A stretch of DNA of 64,000 nt. Source: Oceanobacter sp045430275 (GTDB taxonomy: Bacteria; Pseudomonadota; Gammaproteobacteria; Pseudomonadales; Oceanobacteraceae). The notes beneath the pieces were generated by a model. The model ran no database searches and had not been told where the DNA came from. It saw nothing but the letters and a program-made list of their open reading frames with translations. Of this stretch, positions 44,021-53,443 are shown piece after piece (within the stretch, counting starts at the first letter, position 1; every line of letters begins with the position of its first letter). Where the stretch lies: assembly GCA_045430275.1 (NCBI GenBank), contig JAILXU010000003.1:62001-126000 (forward strand). The letters run 5' to 3'. The position numbers were made by a program, and so were the translations under genes.

Positions 44021-45658
44021 TCAGGCCTTGACCAGCAACCAGAGAATCCCGATACAGGTCAGGGCGGCCCCGGTCATTTCCGGTACTCCCAGTGCAAACG
44101 CTTGCCACCAGGTAAACAAACCGGTTCCGGTGACCAGCCAGGCAATGGCATGTTGACGTTTCTGGCGGTTGCTGTGCTCCAGCGCCAGCCGCAGTTGCAC
44201 AATTTCCTGTTGCATCGACTGCTGGGTTTCATCCAGGTGGTTCAGTCGTGTCAGAGCACCATGAACCAGCCCCGGTATTTTGGGGGCTTTTTCAATCCAG
44301 CTCGGCAATTGGCGCTTGAGTTCCTGAAATGCTGCTTTGGGGCCGAAACGGTCGCGCATCCAGCGTTCCAGATACGGCTTGGCCGTGCTCCACAAATCCA
44401 GCTGCGGGTATAACTGTCGGCCCAGGCCTTCGATATTGAGCAGGGTTTTCTGCAGCAATACCAACTGTGGCTGTACTTCCATATCAAAACGACGGGCTGT
44501 ACTGAACAACTGGATCAGCACCTGACCAAAGGAAATTTCTGCCAGCGGCTTTTCAAAAATCGGTTCACACACACTGCGAATGGCCGCCGCAAACTCATGC
44601 ACCTTGGTCGTTGCAGGCACCCAGCCGGAGTCCACGTGCAATTGCGCCACCTGGTGATAATCCTGATTGAAAAACGCCAGCAGGTTCATGGCCAGATAGT
44701 GCTGATCTTCCTCTGTCAGAGTACCGACAATGCCGCAATCAATGGCGATGTATTGTGGGTTGTCCGGGTTTTCCCGCGAGACAAAGATGTTACCGGGGTG
44801 CATATCGGCATGGAAAAAACTGTCGCGAAAGACCTGGGTAAAGAAGATCTCGACACCGCGTTCAGCCAGCAGCTTCATATCGGTGTTCTGAGCGTACAGC
44901 TCATCGATATTGGCTACCGGAATGCCGTAAATACGCTCACTGACCATCACCTTCGGACGGGTGTAATCCCAGTAAATTTCTGGTGTGTACAGTAGTTCAG
45001 AGTTATCAAAATTACGGCGTAGCTGAGTCGCATTGGAGGCTTCGATCATCAGATTCAGTTCACCATAAATGGTGTGGCGATAGTCTTCCACGATCTCCAT
45101 CGGCTTCAGGCGACGTGCTTCCGCTGAATAAGTCACCGCCAGACGCGCCATGGTTTCGAGTAATTGCAGGTCACGCTCAATGGTGTGTTCGATCCCGGGA
45201 CGCACCACTTTGACCACCACTTCCTGACCAGCATGCAACTGCGCAGTGTGTACCTGGGCAATGGATGCCGAGGCCAGCGGCGTGGATGAAAATTTGGCGA
45301 ACAGCTCATCAATCGACTGGCCCAACTGGCTTTCGATCAACGCCAATGCCTGATCTTCAGGAAACGGCGGCACACGATCCTGCAGCAGTTTCAGCTCATT
45401 AACGATGTCATCAGGGATCAAGTCCGGGCGCGTCGATAATATCTGGCCAAACTTGATAAAAATCGGCCCCAGTGCTTCCAGAGCCAGTCGCAAACGCGTA
45501 CCACGATTGAGGTCGGAAGGCACCGGACTCAGACGCCAGGGCGCCAGCCACAACAGCACTCTCAGCCCAACGGGCAAATGCTCAACAGGAATCAGACTGT
45601 CTAAACGATACTTACTGAAGACAAACAGGATCTTCCACAAACGCCACATACTGCTCAC
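44021..45658 (-). CDS. ubiB: Ubiquinone biosynthesis protein UbiB
   Basis: UbiB is an atypical protein-kinase-like ATPase needed for ubiquinone synthesis. The 545-residue protein has the KxGQ region FIKFGQILSTRPDLIPDD, a QVHTAQL-containing lobe and FFHADMHPGNIFVS with IAIDCGIVG, the altered catalytic and metal motifs of the family. Two membrane helices occur near the C-terminus. It overlaps ubiJ by 4 nt and belongs to ubiE-ubiJ-ubiB. Confidence 0.95.
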   Translation of the reverse strand: MSSMWRLWKILFVFSKYRLDSLIPVEHLPVGLRVLLWLAPWRLSPVPSDLNRGTRLRLALEALGPIFIKFGQILSTRPDLIPDDIVNELKLLQDRVPPFPEDQALALIESQLGQSIDELFAKFSSTPLASASIAQVHTAQLHAGQEVVVKVVRPGIEHTIERDLQLLETMARLAVTYSAEARRLKPMEIVEDYRHTIYGELNLMIEASNATQLRRNFDNSELLYTPEIYWDYTRPKVMVSERIYGIPVANIDELYAQNTDMKLLAERGVEIFFTQVFRDSFFHADMHPGNIFVSRENPDNPQYIAIDCGIVGTLTEEDQHYLAMNLLAFFNQDYHQVAQLHVDSGWVPATTKVHEFAAAIRSVCEPIFEKPLAEISFGQVLIQLFSTARRFDMEVQPQLVLLQKTLLNIEGLGRQLYPQLDLWSTAKPYLERWMRDRFGPKAAFQELKRQLPSWIEKAPKIPGLVHGALTRLNHLDETQQSMQQEIVQLRLALEHSNRQKRQHAIAWLVTGTGLFTWWQAFALGVPEMTGAALTCIGILWLLVKA

Positions 45659-46311
45659 GCCGGATGTTTCTCCTGTACTGACGACTCACGTTCACTCTGT
45701 CGAGCCTGTTCCAGCAAAGCGATGCGTGCAGCCAGACGGTCGGCCCGCAGCCGTACCTGATCCACATCGCAGGCAAAACGCTCCAGCAGGGGAGCGGGAG
45801 TCACCCAACGAACTTCATCTTGCACGTAGTCACTGGAGGCTTTCATCATGGTCTCGGACGTTTGCTGACCCCAGCTCATCAGGCCTCGCAAGCTCTGGCC
45901 TAACTGGTGCGCAATCAGACCGCCGGTCATGGGGCTGACCATGGCTTCCCAATCGACTTCCAGTGCAGACGCCATGTGACTCAGGGCAGTCGCCAGACGC
46001 GTATCACCTTCGATCATGACCGGGCTTGCCATCAGGGCTGCCGCCTTGTCTTCAGCCAAAGCGATGGGCGCAAAATCCGCAGGGCGGCCAGCCAGGATAA
46101 CGTCTGGCTGGGCGTCGTTTGACAAGCTCAAGCCCACACCGTTTTCCAACAAGCGAACATACACAGCGCCCATACCCTGCAGTTGCAGGCAAACCAGCTT
46201 GCCACTGTGTGGCTTCAGCGCCACCAGCGTTGCCGGGTCATGGCGCAAGGCAAAGTTCAGCGCGGTTTCCCACGGCAGGCACAGGGCCTGACTCAGCATC
46301 GGTGGCAACAT
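45655..46311 (-). CDS. ubiJ: Ubiquinone biosynthesis accessory factor UbiJ
   Basis: UbiJ has an N-terminal SCP2-like lipid-binding domain that holds ubiquinone intermediates for the aerobic Ubi complex. The 218-residue protein has the pattern LPWETALNFALRHDPATLVALKPHSGKLVCLQL and ends in a charged helical segment. ATG 46311 overlaps the ubiE stop by one base. The neighbouring ubiE and ubiB strongly support the call. Confidence 0.88.
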   Translation of the reverse strand: MLPPMLSQALCLPWETALNFALRHDPATLVALKPHSGKLVCLQLQGMGAVYVRLLENGVGLSLSNDAQPDVILAGRPADFAPIALAEDKAAALMASPVMIEGDTRLATALSHMASALEVDWEAMVSPMTGGLIAHQLGQSLRGLMSWGQQTSETMMKASSDYVQDEVRWVTPAPLLERFACDVDQVRLRADRLAARIALLEQARQSERESSVQEKHPA

Positions 46312-47060
46312 CAGGGCTTGATTCCCCGGTGCAGGGCAACCACACCGCTGGTCATGTTGTGGTAAGTGCAACGCACCAGACCGGCTTCTTCCATCATGCC
46401 TTTCAGGGTTTCCTGATCCGGGTGCATGCGGATGGATTCGGCCAGGTATTTATAGCTTTCGGCATCGTTTGCGACCAGCTTGCCCATCACGGGCATGGCC
46501 GAGAAAGAATACAGGTCATATGCCTTGCTCATGACCGGATTGGTGGGCTTGGAAAACTCCAGCACCAGCAAACGACCACCGGGCTTCAGAACACGCGTCA
46601 TGGAACGCAACGCCTTGTCCTTGTCAGTCACATTACGCAGACCGAAGGCGATGGTGATTACATCAAAGCTGTTGTCGTCAAACGGCAGGCACTCGGCGTT
46701 GGCCTGAACATACTCGATATTGCCAACGTAGCCCTGATCGGTCAGTCGGTCACGACCCACATTCAGCATGGACGAGTTGATATCCGCCAGCACAACCTTG
46801 CCTTGCGGGCCAACAATGCGGGAAAACTTGCGCGTCAGATCGCCAGTGCCACCCGCCAGATCCAGAACCTTGTTGCCTGGACGGACGCCACTCATATCAA
46901 TGGTCACGCGTTTCCACAGACGGTGAACCCCGAACGACATCAGGTCATTCATCAGATCGTATTTGGCTGCAACGGAATGAAACACATCGGCCACCATGGC
47001 CTGCTTCTGTTCAGTGGCAACGGTTTGATAACCAAAGTGTGTGGTTTTTTCCTCGGACAT
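46311..47060 (-). CDS. ubiE: Ubiquinone/menaquinone methyltransferase UbiE
   Basis: UbiE C-methylates the demethoxyubiquinol ring (and menaquinol where present) with SAM. The 249-residue protein has VLDLAGGTGDLTRKFSRIVG and NVTDKDKALRSMTRVLKPGGRLLVLEFSKP. GGAGGT precedes ATG 47060. It leads the ubiE-ubiJ-ubiB operon. A 152-nt gap to yggT shows no gene. Confidence 0.97.
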   Translation of the reverse strand: MSEEKTTHFGYQTVATEQKQAMVADVFHSVAAKYDLMNDLMSFGVHRLWKRVTIDMSGVRPGNKVLDLAGGTGDLTRKFSRIVGPQGKVVLADINSSMLNVGRDRLTDQGYVGNIEYVQANAECLPFDDNSFDVITIAFGLRNVTDKDKALRSMTRVLKPGGRLLVLEFSKPTNPVMSKAYDLYSFSAMPVMGKLVANDAESYKYLAESIRMHPDQETLKGMMEEAGLVRCTYHNMTSGVVALHRGIKP

Positions 47061-47212
47061 AATGACCTCCCAACGTGGAGGCCTATTCTAGCCAGCGATC
47101 ACCGGCTTGTCTTGCGTCGAGGTACAGGCAAGGAGGGATCAGGTGTGAATCCGATGATTCAGCACCTGAGACAAACGCGCCAAGCGGGGAAAGATCGTTG
47201 GCGCAGGGCGTA

Positions 47213-47803
47213 TTACAGCGCGATCGCCAGAGCCTTCGGCATCATGCTCGCTTGTGCTGCCGGGTAGATAACCAGGATTTCCACCATTTGAATGGTCAGC
47301 ATCAGGACAATCGGTGATAAATCCAGACCACCCAGATCCGGCATCATACGACGAATCGGCCGCATCACCGGATCAAGAATCTGGTTGATCAAAATCAGCG
47401 CCGGATTGTAGCTATTTGGTGCCAGCCAGGACGCAATGACCATGATCAGCAAGCCCCAGAAGTAAATATTCACAAACAGTGAAAACACACCAATCAAGGC
47501 CCAGAACACCAGATTCATCCAGGGCAAAGCAGTTTGACCAGCCACCATCAGAATCGCGGCCATCAAGATCAGCTGCGTCCCATACGCAAGCACCAATGAC
47601 GCGACATCCAGCCCACCGAAGCCAGGAATCATGCGCCGTAATGGCACCAGCAAGGGGTTAGAGAAACGCACCACAAATTGTGAAATCGGGTTATAAAAAT
47701 CAGCACGAACCAGTTGCAACAGAAAACGCAGCAAAAAAATCAGCAATATCAGGCTACCAATGGAATTAACCAGCAATAACCCCGCTTGAGAAAATGGTGA
47801 CAT
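47213..47803 (-). CDS. yggT: YggT family membrane protein
   Basis: The 196-residue protein has two copies of the YggT unit, each with two membrane helices and a SNPLLVPLRRMIPGFGGLD- or LDPVMRPIRRMMPDLGGLD-like motif. Members lie in the proC-yggT locus of many bacteria and are linked to cell envelope or osmotic functions, but the precise role is unclear. ATG 47803 follows GGAG. It is downstream of proC and yggS. Confidence 0.9.
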   Translation of the reverse strand: MSPFSQAGLLLVNSIGSLILLIFLLRFLLQLVRADFYNPISQFVVRFSNPLLVPLRRMIPGFGGLDVASLVLAYGTQLILMAAILMVAGQTALPWMNLVFWALIGVFSLFVNIYFWGLLIMVIASWLAPNSYNPALILINQILDPVMRPIRRMMPDLGGLDLSPIVLMLTIQMVEILVIYPAAQASMMPKALAIAL

Positions 47804-47849
47804 GAGCACTCCGTGAGTACGACAATTTGGGTTGCCGAGTATACAAAAT

Positions 47850-47870
47850 GCCTGCACAGTTTGTGCAGGC
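47850..47870 (-). terminator. Hairpin after proC
   Basis: GCCTGCACA (47850-47858) and TGTGCAGGC (47862-47870) form a perfect 9-bp stem with a 3-nt loop, 12 nt after the proC stop. On the minus strand ATTTTG follows, so weak termination is plausible. TATACT at the yggT side may be a -10 box. Confidence 0.5.
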
Positions 47871-47882
47871 AGGCCTGTTCAT

Positions 47883-48710
47883 TCAGTGACGCGCGTCAGA
47901 CAGCAACACATCCAGTTCAACCGCCCGATCACAGGCCGCTTGCATGGCTTTTTCAACCAGCTCTGGCAGCTCGCCCTCAACAAAAGTTTCAATCGCTCGC
48001 TGGGTCGTACCACCCGGAGAAGTAACACGGCGGCGCAGTTCCTCTGGCCCCACATCAGCCTCCGTCGCCATACGACCGGCACCCAAAGCCGTCTGAATGG
48101 TCAGTTGGCGGGCGGTTTCTTCGCTCAATCCCAATTTCTGACCGGCAGTGATCATGCTTTCCATCATCAGAAAATAGTACGCCGGGCCGCTGCCTGACAG
48201 CGCCGTCACGGCATCAATTTCCTGCTCATGCTGCAGCCAGACCGTAATGCCTGTGGCTTGCAACAGTTGATCAGCCTGATTTTTCTGATCCACCGTCACG
48301 CCATCGCTGGCCACCAGACCGGTTGCGCCTTCACCCAGCAAAGCCGGAGTATTCGGCATACAACGCACCCGATTATCACAGCCACTCCAGCTCTCCAGAT
48401 TACCCAGACTGATGCCTGCAGCAATGGAGATTAGCAAGGGCTGACCCTCCGCCAGAGTCGCGCGCAGTGGCTGCAATACGTCTTTCATGACCTGAGGCTT
48501 GGTGGCCAGAATCACAACATCCGCTGCTGTGATGGCCGTCAGGTTATCCACGCTGGTTGACACACCAAACTGTTCGGACAGGGTATCCAGTTGCTGTTGA
48601 TTCGGATCGCTGACCCAGATCAGATCTGGCTGAATATTGCCCTGGCTGACCAGGCCCCCGATGATCGCGGTGGCCATATTGCCACCACCGATGAATGCAA
48701 TCTTGCTCAT
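47883..48710 (-). CDS. proC: Pyrroline-5-carboxylate reductase
   Basis: ProC reduces pyrroline 5-carboxylate to proline with NADPH. The 275-residue protein has the Rossmann start IAFIGGGNMATAIIGGLVSQG, the middle motif MPNTPALLGEGATGLVA, and ALSGSGPAYYFLMMESM. It lies between yggS and yggT, the common order. Proline is also a compatible solute, relevant beside the ectoine genes. Confidence 0.96.
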   Translation of the reverse strand: MSKIAFIGGGNMATAIIGGLVSQGNIQPDLIWVSDPNQQQLDTLSEQFGVSTSVDNLTAITAADVVILATKPQVMKDVLQPLRATLAEGQPLLISIAAGISLGNLESWSGCDNRVRCMPNTPALLGEGATGLVASDGVTVDQKNQADQLLQATGITVWLQHEQEIDAVTALSGSGPAYYFLMMESMITAGQKLGLSEETARQLTIQTALGAGRMATEADVGPEELRRRVTSPGGTTQRAIETFVEGELPELVEKAMQAACDRAVELDVLLSDARH

Positions 48711-48727
48711 GAGATATCTCGTGGTTC

Positions 48728-49435
48728 TTATCGTGGACTGCGAGCACCAAATATATCGGTGCCAATGCGAATTTCAGTAGCACCGGCTTCAATCGCCAGC
48801 TCCAGATCGGCTGACATACCCATCGACAGGGTATCGACCTGGGTATGTACCGTCTTGAGTTGCTCAAACAGGTGCTTCATCTGCCGGAACTGCTGCTTTA
48901 ATGTGGTTGCGCCATCCACTGATTGCAAGTCTGTAGCCTCAGGAATGCACATCAAACCGCGCAGATTCAGGCGCTCCAGTGTCTGGATATGTTCGGCAAA
49001 GCGCATCACGTCGGTAACGGGCACACCGGCTTTTTGTTCCTCACCACTGATATTAACCTGAACAAGTACCTGCAACGGCGGCAAGTGTTGCGGGCGCTGT
49101 TCATTCAGACGGCGGGCGATTTTGTCCCGATCCAGCGTTTCCAGCCAGTCAAAATGCGTGGCAACCGGGCGGGTTTTGTTCGACTGCAGTGGGCCGATAA
49201 AATGCCATTGCAGCCCATCCAGAGTGCGCAGGGATTCCACCTTGTCGATGCCATCCTGAAGATAGTTTTCACCAAAAGCGCGCTGACCCAATTGATAACA
49301 CTGGCGCACCATCGTCGCCGGTTTGGTTTTACTGACCGCCAGCAAGCGCACACTGTCACGGGAACGGCCAACCTGATCACAGGCTTGATGAATACGATGT
49401 TGAATCGCCTGATAACGTGCTTCGAGAGTAGACAT
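48728..49435 (-). CDS. yggS: PLP homeostasis protein YggS/PROSC
   Basis: YggS binds pyridoxal phosphate and keeps free PLP low. The 235-residue protein has the lysine motif RLLAVSKTKPATMV, FGENYLQDGIDKV and MGMSADLELAIEAGATEIRIGTDIFGARS. It lies 17 nt from proC and is divergent from pilT. Confidence 0.94.
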   Translation of the reverse strand: MSTLEARYQAIQHRIHQACDQVGRSRDSVRLLAVSKTKPATMVRQCYQLGQRAFGENYLQDGIDKVESLRTLDGLQWHFIGPLQSNKTRPVATHFDWLETLDRDKIARRLNEQRPQHLPPLQVLVQVNISGEEQKAGVPVTDVMRFAEHIQTLERLNLRGLMCIPEATDLQSVDGATTLKQQFRQMKHLFEQLKTVHTQVDTLSMGMSADLELAIEAGATEIRIGTDIFGARSPR

Positions 49436-49548
49436 TGCAGAGGCTTGGTTTAGGATGTGACTGGATTACAGTGGCCTGTGACAGGCCCGGTTGTTGATCA
49501 ATACTGTAACCCCTTACCCGTCCTGTGTCGAAGAGGAGTTGAAACACC

Positions 49549-50583
49549 ATGGATATTACCGAATTGCTGGCCTTCAGTGCCAAGCAGGGCGCATCGGATT
49601 TGCACCTGTCTGCAGGTTTGCCGCCCATGATCCGGGTCGATGGCGATGTGCGCCGCATCAACCTTCCGGCACTGGAACACAAGGAAGTCCACTCGCTGGT
49701 TTATGACATCATGAACGATAAGCAGCGGAAGGATTTTGAAGAATTTCTGGAAACGGATTTCTCGTTTGAAGTGCCAGGCGTTGCTCGTTTTCGTGTTAAC
49801 GCGTTTAACCAGAACCGGGGAGCCGGGGCAGTATTTCGTACCATTCCGTCCAAGGTACTGACCATGGATCAGCTTGGCATGGGCGAGGTGTTCAAGGATC
49901 TGGCTTCATTGGGACGCGGTATCTGTCTGGTAACCGGCCCAACCGGCTCAGGTAAATCCACCACGCTGGCGGCGATGATCGATTACATCAATGACTCCAA
50001 GCACGATCACATTCTGACCATTGAAGACCCCATCGAATTCGTACACGAACCGAAAAAGAGCCTGATCAATCAGCGTGAAGTTCACCGCGATACTCTGGGC
50101 TTTAATGAATCCCTGCGTTCAGCCTTGCGTGAAGACCCGGACGTGATTCTGGTGGGTGAGATGCGAGACCTGGAAACCATTCGCCTCGCTCTGACCGCTG
50201 CCGAAACCGGCCACATGGTGTTCGGCACGCTGCACACCACTTCGGCGGCCAAGACCATTGACCGGATCATCGACGTATTCCCGGCTGAAGAAAAAGGCAT
50301 GGTGCGTTCGATGCTGTCAGAATCCCTGCAGGGCGTTATATCCCAGGCACTTTTGAAACGCGTCGGGGGTGGACGTGTCGCGTCCCATGAAATCATGATC
50401 GGTACACCTGCGATTCGTAACCTGATCCGTGAAGATAAAGTCGCCCAGATGTATTCGGCGATTCAGACCGGGGCAGCGTACGGCATGATCACGATGGATC
50501 AATCGCTCAAGAACCTGCTGGCTCGTGGCCTGATTTCCGTCGAGTCTGCTCGTGAAAAGGCCAAGGTGCCTGATAACTTTTAA
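49549..50583 (+). CDS. pilT: Type IV pilus retraction ATPase PilT
   Basis: PilT depolymerises the pilus during twitching motility. The 344-residue protein has LLAFSAKQGASDLHLSAGLPP, Walker A TGPTGSGKSTTLAAM, the Asp/His boxes, Walker B LREDPDVILVGEMRDLET, and the PilT-specific AIRNLIRED near the C-terminus. pilU follows 11 nt later. Confidence 0.96.
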   Translation: MDITELLAFSAKQGASDLHLSAGLPPMIRVDGDVRRINLPALEHKEVHSLVYDIMNDKQRKDFEEFLETDFSFEVPGVARFRVNAFNQNRGAGAVFRTIPSKVLTMDQLGMGEVFKDLASLGRGICLVTGPTGSGKSTTLAAMIDYINDSKHDHILTIEDPIEFVHEPKKSLINQREVHRDTLGFNESLRSALREDPDVILVGEMRDLETIRLALTAAETGHMVFGTLHTTSAAKTIDRIIDVFPAEEKGMVRSMLSESLQGVISQALLKRVGGGRVASHEIMIGTPAIRNLIREDKVAQMYSAIQTGAAYGMITMDQSLKNLLARGLISVESAREKAKVPDNF

Positions 50584-50594
50584 GGTAACGCATT

Positions 50595-51710
50595 ATGTCG
50601 ATGGACAAGTTCCTGCGCCTGATGGTGGAAAAAGGCGCTTCTGATTTTTTTATTACGGCGGGTGTTGCACCGTCCATGAAAATCAATGGCCAGATCCTGC
50701 CGCTGTCGAAGTCACCTCTGGTGGCCGAACAAACCCGCGAAATTGTGCTTGGTCTGATGAACGGCAAGCAGCAGGATGAATTCGAAGCCAACAAGGAACT
50801 GAACTTCGCCATCAACGCCCGGGGTATTGGACGTTTCCGGGCCAGTGCGTTTTATCAACGCAACGTGGCCGGTATGGTGTTGCGTCGAATAGAAACCCAG
50901 ATTCCCAGCCCCGACCAGCTGAGTCTGCCTGATATCATCAAGGAGCTGGCCATGACCAAGCGTGGCCTGATCCTGTTTGTGGGCGCAACGGGCACGGGCA
51001 AGTCGACGTCATTGGCCGCCATGATTGGCCACCGTAATCACAACAGTAAAGGCCACATCCTCAGTATTGAAGACCCAATTGAATTCATCCATCAGCACGA
51101 TGGCTGCATCATCACCCAACGGGAAGTGGGCCTGGATACCGAAAGCTTCGATGTAGCGCTAAAAAACGCTCTGCGCCAGGCACCGGATGTGATCATGATT
51201 GGTGAGGTTCGATCCCCGGATATCATGGAAAAAGCCATCGCCTTCGCCGAAACCGGTCACTTGTGTCTGGCCACGCTGCACGCGAACAACGCGAACCAGG
51301 CATTGGAACGCGTCCTGCATTTCTTTCCACCCGAGCGACACGGTCAGGTCTGGATGGACTTGTCCCTGAACTTGCGGGCCATCGTTGCGCAGCAACTGAT
51401 TCCAACCCCGGATGGGCGCAGTCGCCGCGCGGTGATTGAAGTTCTGGTTAATACCCCACTGGCTTCCGATATGATCCGCAAGGGCGAAGTCCACGAACTC
51501 AAGGCACTGATGGCCAAGTCCAACGAGGCCGGGATGCAAACCTTTGATCAGGCATTATTTCAGCTGTACGAACAGGGTGAAATCACCTACGAAGACGCCA
51601 TTTTGCACGCCGACTCGCCCAACGATCTGCGCCTGATGATCAAGCTCGCGTCTGAAAGCGATGCCGACCACTTAACCGGTATGGCCGCCAAGCTGAAACT
51701 GGAAGACTGA
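50595..51710 (+). CDS. pilU: Type IV pilus retraction ATPase PilU
   Basis: PilU is the PilT paralogue that assists retraction. The 371-residue protein has FLRLMVEKGASDFFITAGVAPS, Walker A VGATGTGKSTSLAAM, LRQAPDVIMIGEVRSPDIME, and a longer C-terminus than PilT without the AIRNLI motif. It is paired with pilT in one operon, as in Pseudomonas. Confidence 0.95.
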   Translation: MSMDKFLRLMVEKGASDFFITAGVAPSMKINGQILPLSKSPLVAEQTREIVLGLMNGKQQDEFEANKELNFAINARGIGRFRASAFYQRNVAGMVLRRIETQIPSPDQLSLPDIIKELAMTKRGLILFVGATGTGKSTSLAAMIGHRNHNSKGHILSIEDPIEFIHQHDGCIITQREVGLDTESFDVALKNALRQAPDVIMIGEVRSPDIMEKAIAFAETGHLCLATLHANNANQALERVLHFFPPERHGQVWMDLSLNLRAIVAQQLIPTPDGRSRRAVIEVLVNTPLASDMIRKGEVHELKALMAKSNEAGMQTFDQALFQLYEQGEITYEDAILHADSPNDLRLMIKLASESDADHLTGMAAKLKLED

Positions 51711-51734
51711 CCTCTGACCCGGTGAACGTCTGGC

Positions 51735-52196
51735 TTACAGCCAGCGTCTCACCCGGTGCTTGTAATTGACGTACTCGTCGCCAAAATGTTGTTCCAGTAT
51801 TTGCTCTTCCGGTATCACCTGAAAACGATTCATATAAAACAGAAAGACGGGCAGTAATAACAGCGGCAGAATATGGCTCAGGTACAATGCCCAACTGGCC
51901 AGTACCAACATGATGCCAACGTACATGGGGTTACGCGTGTAACGGTAAACACCACTCTTGACCAGTCTGGATGTTTTTTGCGGAGCATGCGGATTAATCG
52001 TGGTTTTATTCATCATCACCACAATCACTCCGGCCAGTGCTGAAACAATCCCGGCCAATGCCGCAATCCCACACAGCACCAGGTGATGATCCGGCAACTG
52101 GCTGATCATGGGCACCCTGGGGACAATCAGCCACATCAATCCGGCCAACAAGGCAGCAATCACAGGTGGTGGCACAAGCAGTTCCAGCTTTTTCAT
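51735..52196 (-). CDS. Isoprenylcysteine/PEMT-like methyltransferase family membrane protein
   Basis: The 153-residue protein has about four membrane helices and the motif YTRNPMYVGIMLVLASWALYLS, with a C-terminal EEQILEQHFGDEYVNYKHRVRRWL. This is the pattern of the ICMT/PEMT-type methyltransferase family, whose substrates in bacteria are mostly unknown. It lies 32 nt after moaE and may share its transcript without a known link to molybdopterin. Confidence 0.8.
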   Translation of the reverse strand: MKKLELLVPPPVIAALLAGLMWLIVPRVPMISQLPDHHLVLCGIAALAGIVSALAGVIVVMMNKTTINPHAPQKTSRLVKSGVYRYTRNPMYVGIMLVLASWALYLSHILPLLLLPVFLFYMNRFQVIPEEQILEQHFGDEYVNYKHRVRRWL

Positions 52197-52228
52197 CGGC
52201 GTATTTTCCAGAATAAATCGTTATCGGA

Positions 52229-52720
52229 TCATAACGTGTCTGTCGAGCTCTCGTTATTCCACCTCTGTAGCGACTGCCGATCTTTTTCCTCAGGCTCAAT
52301 CCAACGCTCGCACCATGCCCCTTCGTCCGTTTGCCAGCGTTCTTTTTTCCAGAAGGGTGCCTGACTTTTCAGATAATCCATCAGGCAGTCACAGGCGGCA
52401 AAAGCGGCATCACGATGAGCACTGCTCACACCCACAAACACAATCTGGTCTTGCACCCGCAAAGTACCAACCCGGTGGATAACCGTAATGTCCAGCAATG
52501 GCCAACGCCGAGCGGCCATTTCAGCAAATTCGATAATTGCCCGTTCCGTCATGCCCGGATAGTGCTCAAGGTGCAGCTGGCTAACACGATCCCCCAGATT
52601 GTGACCCCGCACCAACCCCACAAAGACGGCAATAGCTCCCGCTGCGGAGCTGGCCTGCTGCAAGCGCCGATATTCGTCAGCAACCGTAAAGTCATCCGCC
52701 TGAACTTCAATCCGAATCAC
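52229..52720 (-). CDS. moaE: Molybdopterin synthase large subunit MoaE
   Basis: MoaE is the catalytic half of molybdopterin synthase, converting cPMP to molybdopterin with sulphur from MoaD. The 163-residue protein has AIAVFVGLVRGHNLGDRVSQLHLEHYPGMTE, HRVGTLRVQDQIVFVGVSSAHRDAAFAACDCLMDYLKSQAPFWKKE. It starts 1 nt after moaD. The C-terminus is slightly longer than usual. Confidence 0.95.
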   Translation of the reverse strand: MIRIEVQADDFTVADEYRRLQQASSAAGAIAVFVGLVRGHNLGDRVSQLHLEHYPGMTERAIIEFAEMAARRWPLLDITVIHRVGTLRVQDQIVFVGVSSAHRDAAFAACDCLMDYLKSQAPFWKKERWQTDEGAWCERWIEPEEKDRQSLQRWNNESSTDTL

Positions 52721-52721
52721 A

Positions 52722-52964
52722 TCAGCCTCCCGTCATCGGAGGCAACACAGCAACTTCATCTTGCGCTTGCAAGGCCTGGGTCTCTTCACTGGCCAGCGCC
52801 TGGTTAACCGCAATAAGAGCGTAGCCAGAATCAAACAAACTGGCCTGCTCCGGGAACTGCTGTTGTAACACCTGACGCAGCTCAGCGATTGTCAGCCCTT
52901 CTGTGACCTCGACAGAAGCCTGGCCAATCTGATCCCGGATGCGAGCAAACAGCAATACCTTCAT
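52722..52964 (-). CDS. moaD: Molybdopterin synthase small subunit MoaD
   Basis: MoaD carries sulphur as a C-terminal thiocarboxylate. The 80-residue ubiquitin-like protein ends VLPPMTGG, with the required Gly-Gly. ATG 52964 overlaps moaC by 4 nt. The two-subunit synthase genes are adjacent, moaD then moaE. Confidence 0.95.
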   Translation of the reverse strand: MKVLLFARIRDQIGQASVEVTEGLTIAELRQVLQQQFPEQASLFDSGYALIAVNQALASEETQALQAQDEVAVLPPMTGG

Positions 52965-53440
52965 ACACTGGCCTCCCAATCGCCGGTCTTGCCACCGCGC
53001 TTCTCCAGCACCCGAATGCCTTCAATACGCATGTCACGATCCACGGCCTTGCACATATCAAACAACGTCAGTGCTGCGACAGAGGCTGCCGTCAGGGCTT
53101 CCATTTCTACTCCGGTTTGACCACTCAGCTTGCACAGGCTCTCAATTCTGACCCGGTTGTGTTCAGTGTCTACCTGAAAATCAACAGCAACTTTGGACAG
53201 CATCAGAGGATGACACAGAGGAATCAGTTGCGAGGTCTGCTTGGCGGCCTGAATGCCTGCAATACGCGCTACACCAAAGACATCGCCCTTGTGGTGGCCG
53301 CCACTGACAATCAACTCCAGCGTCTGGGGCAGCATGGAAATAAACGCTTCCGCCCGTGCCACGCGAACAGTGGTGTCCTTGTTGCTGACGTCCACCATGC
53401 TGGCTTCACCGTGCTGATTAATATGGGAAAACTCTGCCAT
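52961..53440 (-). CDS. moaC: Cyclic pyranopterin monophosphate synthase MoaC
   Basis: MoaC converts the MoaA product to cyclic pyranopterin monophosphate. The 159-residue protein has MVDVSNKDTTVRVARAEAFI, KGDVFGVARIAGIQAAKQTSQLIPLCHPL and VEMEALTAASVAALTLFDMCKAVDRDM. It overlaps moaD by 4 nt and starts 3 nt past the moaB stop. Confidence 0.97.
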   Translation of the reverse strand: MAEFSHINQHGEASMVDVSNKDTTVRVARAEAFISMLPQTLELIVSGGHHKGDVFGVARIAGIQAAKQTSQLIPLCHPLMLSKVAVDFQVDTEHNRVRIESLCKLSGQTGVEMEALTAASVAALTLFDMCKAVDRDMRIEGIRVLEKRGGKTGDWEASV

Positions 53441-53443
53441 TTC